Source: Metabacillus sediminilitoris | GTDB lineage: Bacteria > Bacillota > Bacilli > Bacillales > Bacillaceae | NCBI RefSeq assembly: GCF_009720625.1 | Contig: NZ_CP046266.1 | Span: forward strand, 3,605,501 to 3,669,500 | Direction of reading: 5' to 3' | Length of the DNA stretch: 64,000 nucleotides | Shown here: in pieces, positions 49,926-58,557 of the stretch | How the letters are laid out: each line of letters begins with the position of its first letter | Numbering within the stretch: position 1 is the first letter of the stretch | Translations under genes and position numbers: made by a program | Notes under the pieces: model-generated | The model's input: only the letters and a program-made list of their open reading frames with translations | Told to the model about the DNA's origin: nothing | The model's database searches: none

Positions 49926-51086
49926 TTACCCTACTAATGAAACGATTTTTTGTGCACCGTCAGCCATTGACTCTGCAGAAGTTATATTCAATCCAGACTC
50001 ATTTAAAATTTTCTTACCTAACTCAACATTTGTTCCTTCAAGACGTACTACAAGTGGAATCTCTAATCCAACTTGTTTAGTTGCTTCTACAACACCTTCA
50101 GCAATGACATCACATTTCATGATTCCGCCGAAGATATTAACGAAAATACCTTTAACATTTTGATCAGAAAGAATGATTTTGAAAGCTTCTGTTACCTTTT
50201 CTGCAGTTGCACCGCCCCCAACGTCAAGGAAGTTAGCCGGTTCTCCGCCATAAAACTTAATAATGTCCATTGTAGACATAGCAAGGCCTGCACCATTAAC
50301 CATACAGCCAATGTTACCATCTAGTGAAATATAGCTTAAGTCATATTTAGATGCCTCAATTTCTTTTGCATCTTCTTCTTCAAGATCACGGTATTCAATA
50401 ATGTCTTTATGACGATATAACGCATTTGAATCAAAGTTTAATTTTGCATCAAGTGCCATTACATTTCCATCACCTGTTACGACTAATGGATTAATTTCCG
50501 CTATCGAACAGTCTTTTTCAACAAATGCTTGATATAAGCCCATCATGAATTTTGCTGCTTTTCCAACCAATTCTTTTGGAATATTAATATTGAAAGCAAT
50601 TCTTCTAGCTTGATAGCCTTGTAATCCAACTGCTGGATCAATTACTTCTTTAAAGATTTTTTCAGGTGTTTTCTCTGCTACTTCCTCAATTTCTGTTCCA
50701 CCTTCTTCAGAAGCCATAAGAACAACACGAGATGTAGCACGATCTAATACAAGACCTACATAATATTCCTTTTTAATATCACAGCCTTCTTCGATAAGTA
50801 AGCGTTTTACTTCCTTACCTTCCGGACCTGTTTGGTGTGTTATTAGTGTTTTACCTAGAATTTCATCTGCATATGTACGCACTTCATCAAGGTTTTTAGC
50901 AACTTTAACCCCACCTGCTTTACCACGGCCACCTGCATGGATTTGAGCTTTTACTACAACTACATCTGTTCCAAGTTCTTTTGCAGCTTCAACTGCTTCA
51001 TCTACAGAAAAAGCCACTCGTCCATTTGGTACAGAAACTCCGTATTTACGAAGGACTTCTTTTCCTTGGTACTCATGGATATTCAT
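49926..51086 (-). CDS. sucC: Succinyl-CoA synthetase beta subunit
   Basis: Nucleotide-binding subunit that partners SucD. The 386-residue protein starts [20 protein letters not shown], the family N-terminus. It has an ATP-grasp fold ([32 protein letters not shown]) and the C-terminal CoA-ligase domain with [15 protein letters not shown]. It begins a transcript from a good promoter candidate 55 bp upstream. Confidence 0.97.
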   Translation of the reverse strand: MNIHEYQGKEVLRKYGVSVPNGRVAFSVDEAVEAAKELGTDVVVVKAQIHAGGRGKAGGVKVAKNLDEVRTYADEILGKTLITHQTGPEGKEVKRLLIEEGCDIKKEYYVGLVLDRATSRVVLMASEEGGTEIEEVAEKTPEKIFKEVIDPAVGLQGYQARRIAFNINIPKELVGKAAKFMMGLYQAFVEKDCSIAEINPLVVTGDGNVMALDAKLNFDSNALYRHKDIIEYRDLEEEDAKEIEASKYDLSYISLDGNIGCMVNGAGLAMSTMDIIKFYGGEPANFLDVGGGATAEKVTEAFKIILSDQNVKGIFVNIFGGIMKCDVIAEGVVEATKQVGLEIPLVVRLEGTNVELGKKILNESGLNITSAESMADGAQKIVSLVG

Positions 51087-51139
51087 TTGCCATCCTCCTA
51101 ACCTATTTGCACGAATAGTAAAAAATATTACGCTTTCAT

Positions 51140-51167
51140 TTTATATTAATAGTTTATACCTTGTCTA
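51140..51167 (-). promoter_or_regulatory. Candidate sigma-A promoter for sucCD
   Basis: On the minus strand the -35 is TAGACA (51162-51167), with a 16-bp spacer and the -10 TATAAA (51140-51145), 54 bp before the sucC ATG. An alternative TTGTCC -35 lies slightly further upstream. Confidence 0.6.
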
Positions 51168-51267
51168 GCATTCTGGACAAAATAGTATGTTCGTTTAAAA
51201 AAATAAATTTTTAACAATTATCTTATTTGGGAGTTAAATATACTGAGTAATTAAATGAAAAATCGCC

Positions 51268-51312
51268 TAGACAAAGATTTATAGGGGGTTGTCTCCTATA
51301 AATCTTTGTCTA
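51268..51312 (-). terminator. 18-bp perfect stem overlapping the 3' end of ylqH
   Basis: The last five sense codons and the stop of ylqH form one arm of an 18-bp perfect inverted repeat (51295-51312 with 51268-51285) around a 9-nt loop. After a 4-nt gap UUUUU follows on the minus strand. It is probably the ylqG-ylqH terminator, though unusually long and partly coding. Confidence 0.65.
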
Positions 51313-51565
51313 ATTTATAGATAAAAGCAAATATTTCAGCAACAGCTTCGTACAATTCTTCTGGTATTTGCTGATGGATTTCGAGACTATCAAGCAGTTC
51401 AACAAGTGCCGGGTTTTCATGAATTTGGATCTCATGTTTTTCAGCTGTGTCCAATATTTCCTTTGCTACGAGTCCATTTCCTTTTGCTATTACTTTCGGC
51501 GCATGTTCTTTTTCGTTTTCATATTTTAGTGCAATTGCTTTTTTTTCATTTTGATTCTGTTTCAT
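51296..51565 (-). CDS. ylqH: YlqH: free-standing homologue of the FlhB C-terminal (CC) domain
   Basis: The 89-residue protein aligns along its length with the last 81 residues of FlhB (20734-21813): KAIALKYENEKEHAPKVIAKG matches YAIALKYDEEKMDAPYVVAMG, and IPEELYEAVAEIFAFIY matches VPEEFFQAVAEIIAYVY. It lacks the NPTH cleavage site and the membrane part. In other bacteria such FlhX-type proteins can substitute for FlhB-CC in export switching. That role here is inference. Its start overlaps ylqG by 4 bases. Confidence 0.88.
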   Translation of the reverse strand: MKQNQNEKKAIALKYENEKEHAPKVIAKGNGLVAKEILDTAEKHEIQIHENPALVELLDSLEIHQQIPEELYEAVAEIFAFIYKLDKDL

Positions 51566-52782
51566 ATTTTTAGATCAACTCCCTTATAGGAGGTTGTGAC
51601 ATGTGTAAAATTAGACCCCTCTATGTTCATTCCTTGAGGAATATCCTTTTCGTCAAAAGGTTTAATTTGAATAGAAGTCACATAAAAATTCATTTTATTT
51701 AATGCTTCCTTTAATTCATTACTATAAGAAGCCACTTTGTTACTAAGTTCTCCGCTATTATTTCTAATCGTAATATTCATTACACGGTTTTGGATTTGAA
51801 CATCAATCATTAACTCTTTTAATTTAGGGAGTTGTAAATAAAATAATATCCGACAAAATGCCGGATCTATTGTACCATCCGCTTGTTTTTTACCATTCCA
51901 TTGTACTGTCAAATCTGTCTGATGATTGTTCATAAAAAGTGGTATGTGAGAAATCATTTCTTGGGTAGGACCATTATCTTGATATAGTAATGATTGACCA
52001 TTTAATCTAAAAACTAGTTGATCAATTTGTTCTCGTAAACTAGGTAATAGTACTTCTTTACTAGCAAGGATTAACGAAGTTTTGAGAGAGTATAATTCTT
52101 TCATATTTTCTCTTACATTGAAATCGATTTGTTTATGAATAAAATTAGTAAGTAAATCTGATAATTGCTTACTTCCAGGAAATTGGTGCTCATCATGTTG
52201 AAGTATGTTAAATAAATGATGAATTTGTTTAGCTAAAGGTATATTTGATTGAGTTTCCTTTAATGATCTAACAACCACTTCTGTTAACGGAAAATCTTTC
52301 TTAATGGCGGTAATAATCGTTTGGATAGCCTCCATTCGATCACTTTTAGGCATCTTATTTAGTAAAGATGCTGCTGTCATAAGCTGCTCCTTAGTTATTG
52401 GAATATTTTCTTTAATAAATTCATTTGTTAACATCATATTTTCTTTAGAAGTTTGTTGTTGAAATAAACTTAATAAATCCTTCGCTGCAGCTAAATGAAT
52501 GTGGTTATTCCCTTCAACTTGCTTAACGATTTTCAAGTTCATTACTGATTGTTCTGATCCTTTCACTTTAAACCAATATTTTCTCATCACATCAATAGAC
52601 GTTTCGAGTTGAGCTACAAGTTTTGTATTTCCTACTTGAATAAGGGCCTTTTGCTCTGGAAAATGTTTTAATACTTGTCCCATTACAATTTGATTTTCTT
52701 TTAAAGCAAGCTGATTATGAGGACGTGACATTTGAGATGTTGCATGTTGGAAGAGTTTCGTTATGACAGATATATGATCCAT
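51562..52782 (-). CDS. ylqG: YlqG: FliK-like protein of unknown function
   Basis: A 406-residue protein between rnhB and ylqH, the place of B. subtilis YlqG. The N-terminal two thirds is helical, polar and poorly conserved. The C-terminal third (about 290-390) has the alternating hydrophobic pattern of the FliK C-terminal domain: ILFYLQLPKLKELMIDVQIQ, then VMNITIRNN and ELKEALNKMNFYVTSIQIKP. Coupled with an FlhB-CC homologue it resembles a second hook-length/export switch pair. No function is proven. Confidence 0.78.
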   Translation of the reverse strand: MDHISVITKLFQHATSQMSRPHNQLALKENQIVMGQVLKHFPEQKALIQVGNTKLVAQLETSIDVMRKYWFKVKGSEQSVMNLKIVKQVEGNNHIHLAAAKDLLSLFQQQTSKENMMLTNEFIKENIPITKEQLMTAASLLNKMPKSDRMEAIQTIITAIKKDFPLTEVVVRSLKETQSNIPLAKQIHHLFNILQHDEHQFPGSKQLSDLLTNFIHKQIDFNVRENMKELYSLKTSLILASKEVLLPSLREQIDQLVFRLNGQSLLYQDNGPTQEMISHIPLFMNNHQTDLTVQWNGKKQADGTIDPAFCRILFYLQLPKLKELMIDVQIQNRVMNITIRNNSGELSNKVASYSNELKEALNKMNFYVTSIQIKPFDEKDIPQGMNIEGSNFTHVTTSYKGVDLKI

Positions 52783-52796
52783 TTTTACACTCCTTC

Positions 52797-53567
52797 CTAA
52801 ATGTCTAACAGCTCTCTCACTGGTGCAAAACTTTTTCGGTGATGTTCTGTAATTCCATGGGTTTTCATTGCAGATAAATGGTATTGTGTTCCATATCCCA
52901 TATGCTGACCAAAACCATATTGAGGAATCTTTTTATCAAGATCCATCATCATTCGATCACGGGTAACCTTCGCAATCACAGAGCTGGCAGAGATTGTTAC
53001 ACTCTTAGCATCCCCTTTAATAATGGAGTCTTGGTCAATTGGCACATCAAGCTTCATTGCGTCAAGTAATAAATAATCGGGTTGTAATGTTAAATCTTTT
53101 ATTGCAGATTTCATTGCAAGTTTTGTCGCTTCATAAATATTTACTTTATCAATCACCTCTGGTGTAATAATACCAATCCCGATGTCTAGGGCATTTTCTT
53201 TGATCAATTCGTAAAATTTGTCTCTCATTGCAGCAGAAAGTTTCTTAGAATCTGTTAAACCTGGTATGTAGCAATCTTCTTTTAATATGACTGCTGCAGC
53301 AACTACAGGACCTGCTAAGGGACCTCTCCCTACTTCATCAATCCCTGCTATCAATTGAAACCCCCGCTTACGTGCTTTTCTTTCATAACTTAACATATTA
53401 TAAAATTGTTGTTCGTTCATTTTTTCTTGTTTATACTTTTTTAACCATTTTTCTACAAGTTGTTGTACTCCTTTTCTTGAATCTGTTCTGCATTTTTCTA
53501 GAAAAGGATCACTTTCATTTGTTATTTCTGCTAATTTAGCTTGAACTTCTTTTGTTGTTAATTGCAT
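52797..53567 (-). CDS. rnhB: Ribonuclease HII
   Basis: Removes RNA primers and misincorporated ribonucleotides from DNA. The 256-residue protein has a Bacillus-type N-terminal extension (about 70 residues) and then the catalytic core: GIDEVGRGPLAGPVVAAAVIL with the D-E-G motif, then DSKKLSAAMRD, LLLDAMKLD and the conserved ASVIAKVTRDRMM. It follows rbgA, as in B. subtilis. Confidence 0.96.
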   Translation of the reverse strand: MQLTTKEVQAKLAEITNESDPFLEKCRTDSRKGVQQLVEKWLKKYKQEKMNEQQFYNMLSYERKARKRGFQLIAGIDEVGRGPLAGPVVAAAVILKEDCYIPGLTDSKKLSAAMRDKFYELIKENALDIGIGIITPEVIDKVNIYEATKLAMKSAIKDLTLQPDYLLLDAMKLDVPIDQDSIIKGDAKSVTISASSVIAKVTRDRMMMDLDKKIPQYGFGQHMGYGTQYHLSAMKTHGITEHHRKSFAPVRELLDI

Positions 53568-53623
53568 TGTTCATAACTCCTCAGTCATTACATCTCTATT
53601 TATTATATCGGCTAGTAAATAAA

Positions 53624-53651
53624 TTAATAAAGGCCCGCAAATTTGCGAGCC
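53624..53651 (-). terminator. Hairpin downstream of rbgA
   Basis: CGCAAATTTGCG is a perfect 12-bp dyad extended by GGC/GCC with one mismatch, followed by UUUAUU on the minus strand. It probably ends the lepB-rbgA transcript before rnhB. Confidence 0.6.
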
Positions 53652-53855
53652 AATCTTTCTTTATTTATGAATGGCAGTACTAGCTTCTCTAATCACTTAC
53701 CATTATAAGCCAATACGGCGTAACAGAACGGAAAATCTGCCAAACGACCTCTTAAACCATCCTGGTAAGACGAAATCGAAAGTATGCGACGTTCTAAAGC
53801 CTGATAAGTAATACTTTTATTGATTGATAAAGCTGCCCAAAAGATATAGTCTAAT
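53652..53855 (-). other. Gap between rbgA and rnhB hairpin
   Basis: About 200 bases without a supported gene. A 64-codon minus-strand frame (53693-53887) crosses it but overlaps the end of rbgA, has no evident ribosome binding site and resembles nothing recognisable. It could be a decayed gene remnant. Confidence 0.4.
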
Positions 53856-54716
53856 TTATTGCTCGATGAATTGTCCTGGATTTTCAAAAGATATTCTTCC
53901 TAATTTATCTGAGCGAATTTCTCTTACTACTAATTCAGAGGTTTTATCGTAATCAATATAGCCTCCTGGCATCATACAACCACGCCTTTTTCCAATTTCA
54001 TCAAAAAGGTCTACAATTTCTTCAGGAAGCTCATCTAAATTGTAACGATCTTTTAGTCGATTAGGATAGTGTTCCTTTAGGAAATTTAGTGCAAAGACAG
54101 TAATCTCTTGCAAATTTAGAATTGTATCCTTAATTGCTCCAGTCGTAGCAAGTTTAAAACCAACGAGCTGATCTTCAAACTTTGGCCAAAGAATTCCTGG
54201 AGTATCTAATAGTTCTAGTTCTTTACCAACTTTTACCCATTGTTGAGCAGTTGTGACGCCTGGTCTATCTCCTGTTTTTGTTATATTTTTCTTTGCAAGG
54301 CGATTGATTAACGTCGATTTTCCAACATTAGGAATTCCAATGATTAGCGCTCGAATTGCTCGTGGCTTTATTCCCTTTGCAGCCATTTTATCAAATTTTT
54401 CTTTTAATAACGTCTTAGCTAATGTTGTAATTTGTTTTAAACCAGTACCTGTATGTGCATCTATTGCTAATGCCGGAATATCTTTTTCCTTAAAATATTC
54501 AATCCATTGCTTTGTTATTGAATCATCTGCTTTATCAGCTTTGTTAAGCAAAACGATACGAGGTTTAGATGATATAATTTCATCTATCATTGGATTTCTT
54601 GAAGACATTGGGATTCTTGCGTCAACAAGTTCAAAGACAATATCAATTAATTTAAGCTTTTCTGTGACCTGTCTCCTAGCTTTAGCCATATGTCCTGGAA
54701 ACCACTGGATTGTCAT
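53856..54716 (-). CDS. rbgA: Ribosome biogenesis GTPase RbgA (YlqF)
   Basis: Essential GTPase for late 50S assembly. The 286-residue protein shows the circularly permuted order of G motifs: NKADKAD (G4, about residue 60) before [14 protein letters not shown] (G1, about 125) and DTPGILWP (G3). A C-terminal ANTAR-like RNA-binding region follows. It begins [17 protein letters not shown], the invariant family N-terminus. AGAAGGTG precedes the ATG. Confidence 0.96.
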   Translation of the reverse strand: MTIQWFPGHMAKARRQVTEKLKLIDIVFELVDARIPMSSRNPMIDEIISSKPRIVLLNKADKADDSITKQWIEYFKEKDIPALAIDAHTGTGLKQITTLAKTLLKEKFDKMAAKGIKPRAIRALIIGIPNVGKSTLINRLAKKNITKTGDRPGVTTAQQWVKVGKELELLDTPGILWPKFEDQLVGFKLATTGAIKDTILNLQEITVFALNFLKEHYPNRLKDRYNLDELPEEIVDLFDEIGKRRGCMMPGGYIDYDKTSELVVREIRSDKLGRISFENPGQFIEQ

Positions 54717-54735
54717 AATTAACACCTTCTTTTTA

Positions 54736-55290
54736 TTACTCAGCAAATCTTAAATCAGTTATGGGCCAATAAACTAAACTTGTCTTGCCCATCACTTCTT
54801 CTATTGGAACTGTACCAATATGTCTACTATCCTTGCTTTGTCTTCGATTGTCACCCATGACAAAGATATGCCCTTCAGGTACAGTTGACTGTCCAATAAT
54901 ATTTTCTAGTTCAAAAGGCTCTGTAAGCGGCCCATCTATTAGTTGGTTTTTATATTCGTCAAGATATGGTTCCTCAACCTTTTCTCCATTAATATACAGA
55001 GTATCATTTTTATATTCAACATGATCTCCAGGTAAGCCGATTACTCGTTTGATATAATCCTTATCAATTGTTGCATGAAAAACAACAATGTCAAAACGTT
55101 TAGGTTCACCGAATTTATATGAAAATTTATTCACAATCATTCTATCTTGTGTATGTAAGGTTGGCATCATGGAGTGTCCGTCAACAACAATAGGAGCAAA
55201 AAAGAAGTATCTTATGACGGCTGCTAATAGAATGGCAATAACCAATGCTTTAATCCATTCTAAAAGTTCATTTTTCTTTTTTGTCATCAT
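54736..55290 (-). CDS. lepB: Type I signal peptidase (SipS/T-like)
   Basis: Cleaves signal peptides of secreted proteins at the outer face of the membrane. The 184-residue protein has one N-terminal membrane helix ([20 protein letters not shown]), the catalytic Ser in DGHSMMPTL (about residue 40), the catalytic Lys in [11 protein letters not shown] (about 81) and [14 protein letters not shown]. The start may be 55290 or 55287. It is placed between rplS and rbgA, as in many Bacillus species but not in B. subtilis 168. Confidence 0.95.
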   Translation of the reverse strand: MMTKKKNELLEWIKALVIAILLAAVIRYFFFAPIVVDGHSMMPTLHTQDRMIVNKFSYKFGEPKRFDIVVFHATIDKDYIKRVIGLPGDHVEYKNDTLYINGEKVEEPYLDEYKNQLIDGPLTEPFELENIIGQSTVPEGHIFVMGDNRRQSKDSRHIGTVPIEEVMGKTSLVYWPITDLRFAE

Positions 55291-55333
55291 TTCCACCTAC
55301 TCTAGCAATCAATATGACCACTTACTTCTTACT

Positions 55334-55339
55334 ATTATA
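55334..55339 (-). promoter_or_regulatory. Consensus -10 box upstream of lepB
   Basis: The minus strand has TATAAT about 44 bp upstream of the lepB start and downstream of the rplS terminator. The matching -35 is weak (TTTTCC region). It probably drives lepB-rbgA. Confidence 0.45.
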
Positions 55340-55379
55340 CCCATTCTAGTTTAGGAAAATCGGGTTATATAACTTATTG

Positions 55380-55412
55380 AAAAAGGAGCTTGTTAAAAAC
55401 AAGCTCCTTTTT
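55380..55412 (-). terminator. rplS terminator (bidirectional)
   Basis: GGAGCTTGTT and AACAAGCTCC pair perfectly around a 3-nt loop, with U runs on both strands (five on the minus strand). It ends the transcript containing rplS. A 16-bp palindrome (CTTAGCAATTGCTAAG, 55454-55469) lies between it and the rplS stop. Confidence 0.9.
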
Positions 55413-55474
55413 CAACGATACGGACAGCAGTAGCTGACTCATATATCCTGAGACTTAGCAATTGCTAAGCGATA

Positions 55475-55819
55475 TTATCGAATTTCTTTAATACGTGCAG
55501 CTTTACCACGTAATTGACGTAGGTAGTAAAGTTTAGCACGGCGAACTTTACCGCGACGGATAACTTCTAACTTCGCGATCTTTGGTGTGTGTACAGGGAA
55601 AGTACGCTCAACACCTACACCGTAAGAAATCTTACGTACTGTAAATGTTTCACTAATTCCACCACCACGACGCTTAATCACAACACCTTCAAATACCTGA
55701 ATACGCTCACGAGTTCCCTCGATAACTTTAACGTGTACACGCACTGTATCACCAGGACGGAATGAAGGTAGATCAGATTTTAATTGTTCTTTTGTGATTT
55801 CTTCGATTAGTTTTTGCAT
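55475..55819 (-). CDS. rplS: 50S ribosomal protein bL19
   Basis: Large-subunit protein at the subunit interface. The 114-residue product has [46 protein letters not shown], and [15 protein letters not shown]. The ATG at 55819 follows GGGAGGAGTT. A strong promoter and a two-stem leader directly upstream suggest separate, autoregulated expression. Confidence 0.97.
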   Translation of the reverse strand: MQKLIEEITKEQLKSDLPSFRPGDTVRVHVKVIEGTRERIQVFEGVVIKRRGGGISETFTVRKISYGVGVERTFPVHTPKIAKLEVIRRGKVRRAKLYYLRQLRGKAARIKEIR

Positions 55820-55840
55820 CGTTTTCAACTCCTCCCAACA

Positions 55841-55915
55841 GATGCTCATTCCAACATATAAAATTGCAGCGGAACATCGTTTTAAAGACTGCTATGTAAT
55901 AAACAACAGCAAGTC
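55841..55915 (-). promoter_or_regulatory. Structured rplS leader, probable L19 leader
   Basis: The leader folds into two stems on the minus strand: GACUUGCU with AGCAGUC (one bulge, 55887-55915) and GAUGUUCC with GGAA-CAUC (55841-55878). An L19 autoregulatory leader is known in Bacillus. The match is by architecture and position, not by a covariance search. Confidence 0.55.
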
Positions 55916-55924
55916 ACGAGATTT

Positions 55925-55953
55925 ATCATAACATATTGATGTTTTCCCTGCAA
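55925..55953 (-). promoter_or_regulatory. Sigma-A promoter for rplS
   Basis: On the minus strand the -35 is TTGCAG (55948-55953), with a 17-bp spacer and the -10 TATGAT (55925-55930). It begins a few bases past the trmD stop and gives a leader of about 100 nt. Confidence 0.75.
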
Positions 55954-55956
55954 GGG

Positions 55957-56691
55957 TTACTTTTCATTTTCCCATTGTTTGATGAAAGATTTTTGTTTTT
56001 CTGTTAATGGGTATGTTTTCAATAAATCTGGTCTTCTTTGGAAAGTTCTGCGAAGAGACTCTTCCTCACGCCATTCCTCAATTCGTTTATGATTACCAGA
56101 TAAAAGAACGTCAGGAACCACCATACCTCTAAAGTCAGCAGGCCTTGTGTAATGGGGGTGCTCAAGCAAACCAGAACTGTATGAATCTTGTACAGGTGAA
56201 TCCTCATTCCCTAAGACCCCTGGTAATAAGCGTACGACACTATCTGTAATCACCATAGAAGCAAGTTCACCGCCTGTTAAAACGAAATCCCCTATTGAGA
56301 TTTCATCTGTAACAAGATGCTCTCTAATTCGTTCATCATATCCTTCATAATGACCACAAATAAAAAGTAAATGATCTTCTGTAGCCAATTGTTCTGCTTT
56401 TGTTTGTGTGAATCGTTCACCTTGTGGACAAACAAGAATGACCTTCGGTTCTGTTTCTGCTTGTTTCCTAATCTCATCTACAGCATCAAAAATGGGTTGT
56501 GGTGTTAGGACCATACCCGCGCCGCCACCATAAGGATAGTCATCAACATTTTTATGCTTGTTTGTTGAGTACTCACGAAAATTAATGACACGAAACTGAA
56601 CTGCCTCTTTTTCCTGTGCTTTTTTTAAAATGGATTCATTTAATACGCCATGAAACATTTCTGGAAAAAGTGTCAAAAAATCGATTTTCAT
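55957..56691 (-). CDS. trmD: tRNA (guanine37-N1)-methyltransferase
   Basis: SPOUT-class enzyme making m1G37, which prevents frameshifting. The 244-residue protein has the knot motifs: [29 protein letters not shown], and the SAM-binding loop. [19 protein letters not shown] is the typical N-terminus, and [15 protein letters not shown] is near the C-terminus. It overlaps the rimM stop by 1 base. Confidence 0.97.
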   Translation of the reverse strand: MKIDFLTLFPEMFHGVLNESILKKAQEKEAVQFRVINFREYSTNKHKNVDDYPYGGGAGMVLTPQPIFDAVDEIRKQAETEPKVILVCPQGERFTQTKAEQLATEDHLLFICGHYEGYDERIREHLVTDEISIGDFVLTGGELASMVITDSVVRLLPGVLGNEDSPVQDSYSSGLLEHPHYTRPADFRGMVVPDVLLSGNHKRIEEWREEESLRRTFQRRPDLLKTYPLTEKQKSFIKQWENEK

Positions 56692-57218
56692 TAGTCTAGT
56701 AATCCTTCCATTGGAGTAATGATTACTTTCTTTTCTTCTATATTAATTTCCCTAACAATATCGTCAATGTAAGGGACAAGAAGATCTTTACCGGTTTTTC
56801 TCTTCACAATCCATACATCATTTGCACCTGTTGCTAATATTTCACGAATGGTTCCAATTTCATCACCTTGATCTGTATACATTTGGCAGCCAATTATTTC
56901 ATGAAAATAATACTCTCCTTCATTTAGATCAGATAATTGTGATTCATCTATCTTTAGTAAAGAACCTTTAAACTGCTCAACATCTTGAATGTTATGCATC
57001 CCTTTAAACGTTAGCAAGTCAAAATTTTTATGAATTCGATGACTTTCTACAACAACCTCAATTGGTTCAGTCGATCCTTCTTTGAAAATAAATAATGTAT
57101 TACCAGGCTCATATCTTTCCTCAGCAAAATCTGTTTTCGATATAACCCGTACTTCTCCTCTAATTCCATGCGTATTTACAATTTTCCCAACATTAAACCA
57201 TTTCTCTGCCAAATTCAT
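56691..57218 (-). CDS. rimM: 16S rRNA processing protein RimM
   Basis: Assembly factor for the 30S head that binds S19. The 175-residue protein has the N-terminal RimM domain ([21 protein letters not shown], first part [15 protein letters not shown]) and a C-terminal PRC-barrel ([21 protein letters not shown]). The ATG overlaps the ylqD stop (TGATG). A TTG nine bases later with GGGGTGATGAAT is an alternative start. Confidence 0.94.
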   Translation of the reverse strand: MNLAEKWFNVGKIVNTHGIRGEVRVISKTDFAEERYEPGNTLFIFKEGSTEPIEVVVESHRIHKNFDLLTFKGMHNIQDVEQFKGSLLKIDESQLSDLNEGEYYFHEIIGCQMYTDQGDEIGTIREILATGANDVWIVKRKTGKDLLVPYIDDIVREINIEEKKVIITPMEGLLD

Positions 57219-57598
57219 CACCCCAGGCGTATTTGATCTACAATTCCGTCTTTTATAACGATTGTTTTTTCACTCATCAATTCATTCCAATTGTCACCAA
57301 TATTTACCTTAACAATGGCTTGTACTTCTTTTTCCTTTAGTTCACTACCAATTGGTAATGTATGTACTTGTTTCAGCTGAAATTCAACGAGCTTAATTTT
57401 GTCTCGTCTTTTATCAATCTCTTTTAAAAATTGTGTTGCAAGCTGGTTGTTGGACTTCTCAACTTTTTTGTACTCAAAGTATAATTGATCACACTCTTGC
57501 TCTAGCTTTTTTTTCTTAGTAGTAAACTGTACGATTAACTCATGTTTACTTGTTTCTGTTAAGATTTGTTTCACAGTTACTTGGTGGAGTATATTCAT
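57218..57598 (-). CDS. ylqD: YlqD family protein
   Basis: A 126-residue protein of unknown function at the position of B. subtilis YlqD. It begins with a beta-rich segment ([19 protein letters not shown]), has a long charged coiled coil (about 27-80) and a C-terminal beta segment ([19 protein letters not shown]). It overlaps rimM, suggesting coupled translation and perhaps a link to ribosome assembly, which is unproven. Confidence 0.88.
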   Translation of the reverse strand: MNILHQVTVKQILTETSKHELIVQFTTKKKKLEQECDQLYFEYKKVEKSNNQLATQFLKEIDKRRDKIKLVEFQLKQVHTLPIGSELKEKEVQAIVKVNIGDNWNELMSEKTIVIKDGIVDQIRLG

Positions 57599-57634
57599 AT
57601 TGTTCCTCCCCTTTGTGAGCTTAATACCTATAAA

Positions 57635-57792
57635 GAAAAGCGTAAGCGCCTGTGTAGCTCCGAAAAGCTTAAGACGAGATAGAATAAAAGGTGTACTTTA
57701 CCTTTTATTTTAGATTGGCTTATGACTCGAGGAGCTAGGCGCTGAAGCTAGACACCATAGAAAAGCGCAAGCGCCTGTGTAGCTCCGAAAAG
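57635..57792. repeat. Composite palindromic intergenic repeat with two 33-bp direct copies
   Basis: Two 33-bp copies (57635-57667 and 57760-57792) differ at one base. Each contains AAGCGCCTGTGTAGCTCC. Between them GGAGCTAGGCGCT (57731-57743) is complementary to that core, so copy 1 and the middle can fold into a long stem. A further perfect 10-bp hairpin (AATAAAAGGT/ACCTTTTATT, 57683-57709) lies inside. This looks like the small palindromic elements scattered between genes in Bacillaceae. It is non-coding. Confidence 0.8.
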
Positions 57793-57850
57793 TATAACGA
57801 ACCAGTAATGAAGATGTATATCATTATATCTGTATTTGATTCAATCGTAC

Positions 57851-57884
57851 AAAAAAAGGTGAGGAACACGATCCTCACCTTTTT
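57851..57884 (-). terminator. rpsP-khpA terminator
   Basis: AAAAAGGTGAGGA and TCCTCACCTTTTT pair over 13 bp around a 6-nt loop and end in seven uridines on the minus strand, directly after the khpA stop. Confidence 0.9.
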
Positions 57885-58129
57885 CAGTCATTAATTTCTA
57901 GTAAAATTCTTTTAGATGAAGTAGATCCCGCTGCATAGACAACAGTTCGAATTGCTTTTGCTATTCGGCCTTGTTTTCCAATAACTTTGCCAATGTCATC
58001 TCTTTGAACTGAAAGACGAAACGTAATTTGATTCTCTGTTTCAAGTTCATTAACTTCAACATGTTCTGGCGAATCAACAAGCGGCTTAACAATTGCTTCG
58101 ATTAACTCTTTCATCTCATTTACAGTCAT
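57884..58129 (-). CDS. khpA: KH-domain RNA-binding protein KhpA (YlqC)
   Basis: Small RNA-binding protein that pairs with KhpB/Jag and affects division and envelope regulation in Gram-positives. The 81-residue protein is a single KH domain with the GKQG loop in DIGKVIGKQGRIAKAIRTVV. Its ATG overlaps the rpsP stop (TAATG), so translation is coupled. Confidence 0.95.
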   Translation of the reverse strand: MTVNEMKELIEAIVKPLVDSPEHVEVNELETENQITFRLSVQRDDIGKVIGKQGRIAKAIRTVVYAAGSTSSKRILLEIND

Positions 58130-58401
58130 TACTTGCTGTATTTCGCGTTATGGAATTTCTCCATAATGCCTTCTTTTGAGAACAAGTTACGTACTGTATC
58201 AGAAGGTTTAGCACCGTCTTGCATCCATTTCAACGCTAATTCTTCGTTGATTTTTACTTCTGCAGGTTGTGTAACTGGATTGTATGTTCCAACTACTTCG
58301 ATGTAACGTCCATCACGTGGTGAACGAGAATCTGCTACTACAATACGATAAAAAGGAGATTTTTTTGCTCCCATACGTTTTAAACGAATTTTTACTGCCA
58401 T
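58129..58401 (-). CDS. rpsP: 30S ribosomal protein bS16
   Basis: Small-subunit assembly protein. The 90-residue product begins [32 protein letters not shown] (first part [20 protein letters not shown]), the family N-terminus. [17 protein letters not shown] is near the end. The ATG at 58401 has GGAGGTGC upstream. The frame is open further upstream but has no ribosome binding site there. Confidence 0.97.
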   Translation of the reverse strand: MAVKIRLKRMGAKKSPFYRIVVADSRSPRDGRYIEVVGTYNPVTQPAEVKINEELALKWMQDGAKPSDTVRNLFSKEGIMEKFHNAKYSK

Positions 58402-58439
58402 TTTATAAAGCACCTCCGAAAATGTTTCAACAAGATAGT

Positions 58440-58468
58440 ATATTATCAAATAAGTGATACGATGTAAA
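58440..58468 (-). promoter_or_regulatory. Candidate sigma-A promoter for rpsP-khpA
   Basis: On the minus strand the -35 is TTTACA (58463-58468), with a 17-bp spacer and the -10 TAATAT (58440-58445), about 40 bp before the rpsP ATG. Confidence 0.65.
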
Positions 58469-58557
58469 GGTTTTTTTCTTGTCAGAAGAAAATTCCTTTA
58501 TTATTACCAATAAATGGTACTTAATGTTTGTTTCTAACCAGCTTTTACATAAAGATC

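Noticed and set aside
53693..53887. 64-codon minus-strand frame between rbgA and rnhB
   Set aside because: Its 5' end lies inside rbgA in another frame, it has no evident ribosome binding site, and the product resembles nothing I know. Kept only as a note in the gap entry.
54253..54753. 166-codon plus-strand frame
   Set aside because: Antisense to rbgA. Long antisense frames are common opposite GTPase coding sequence, and no start signal or context supports it.
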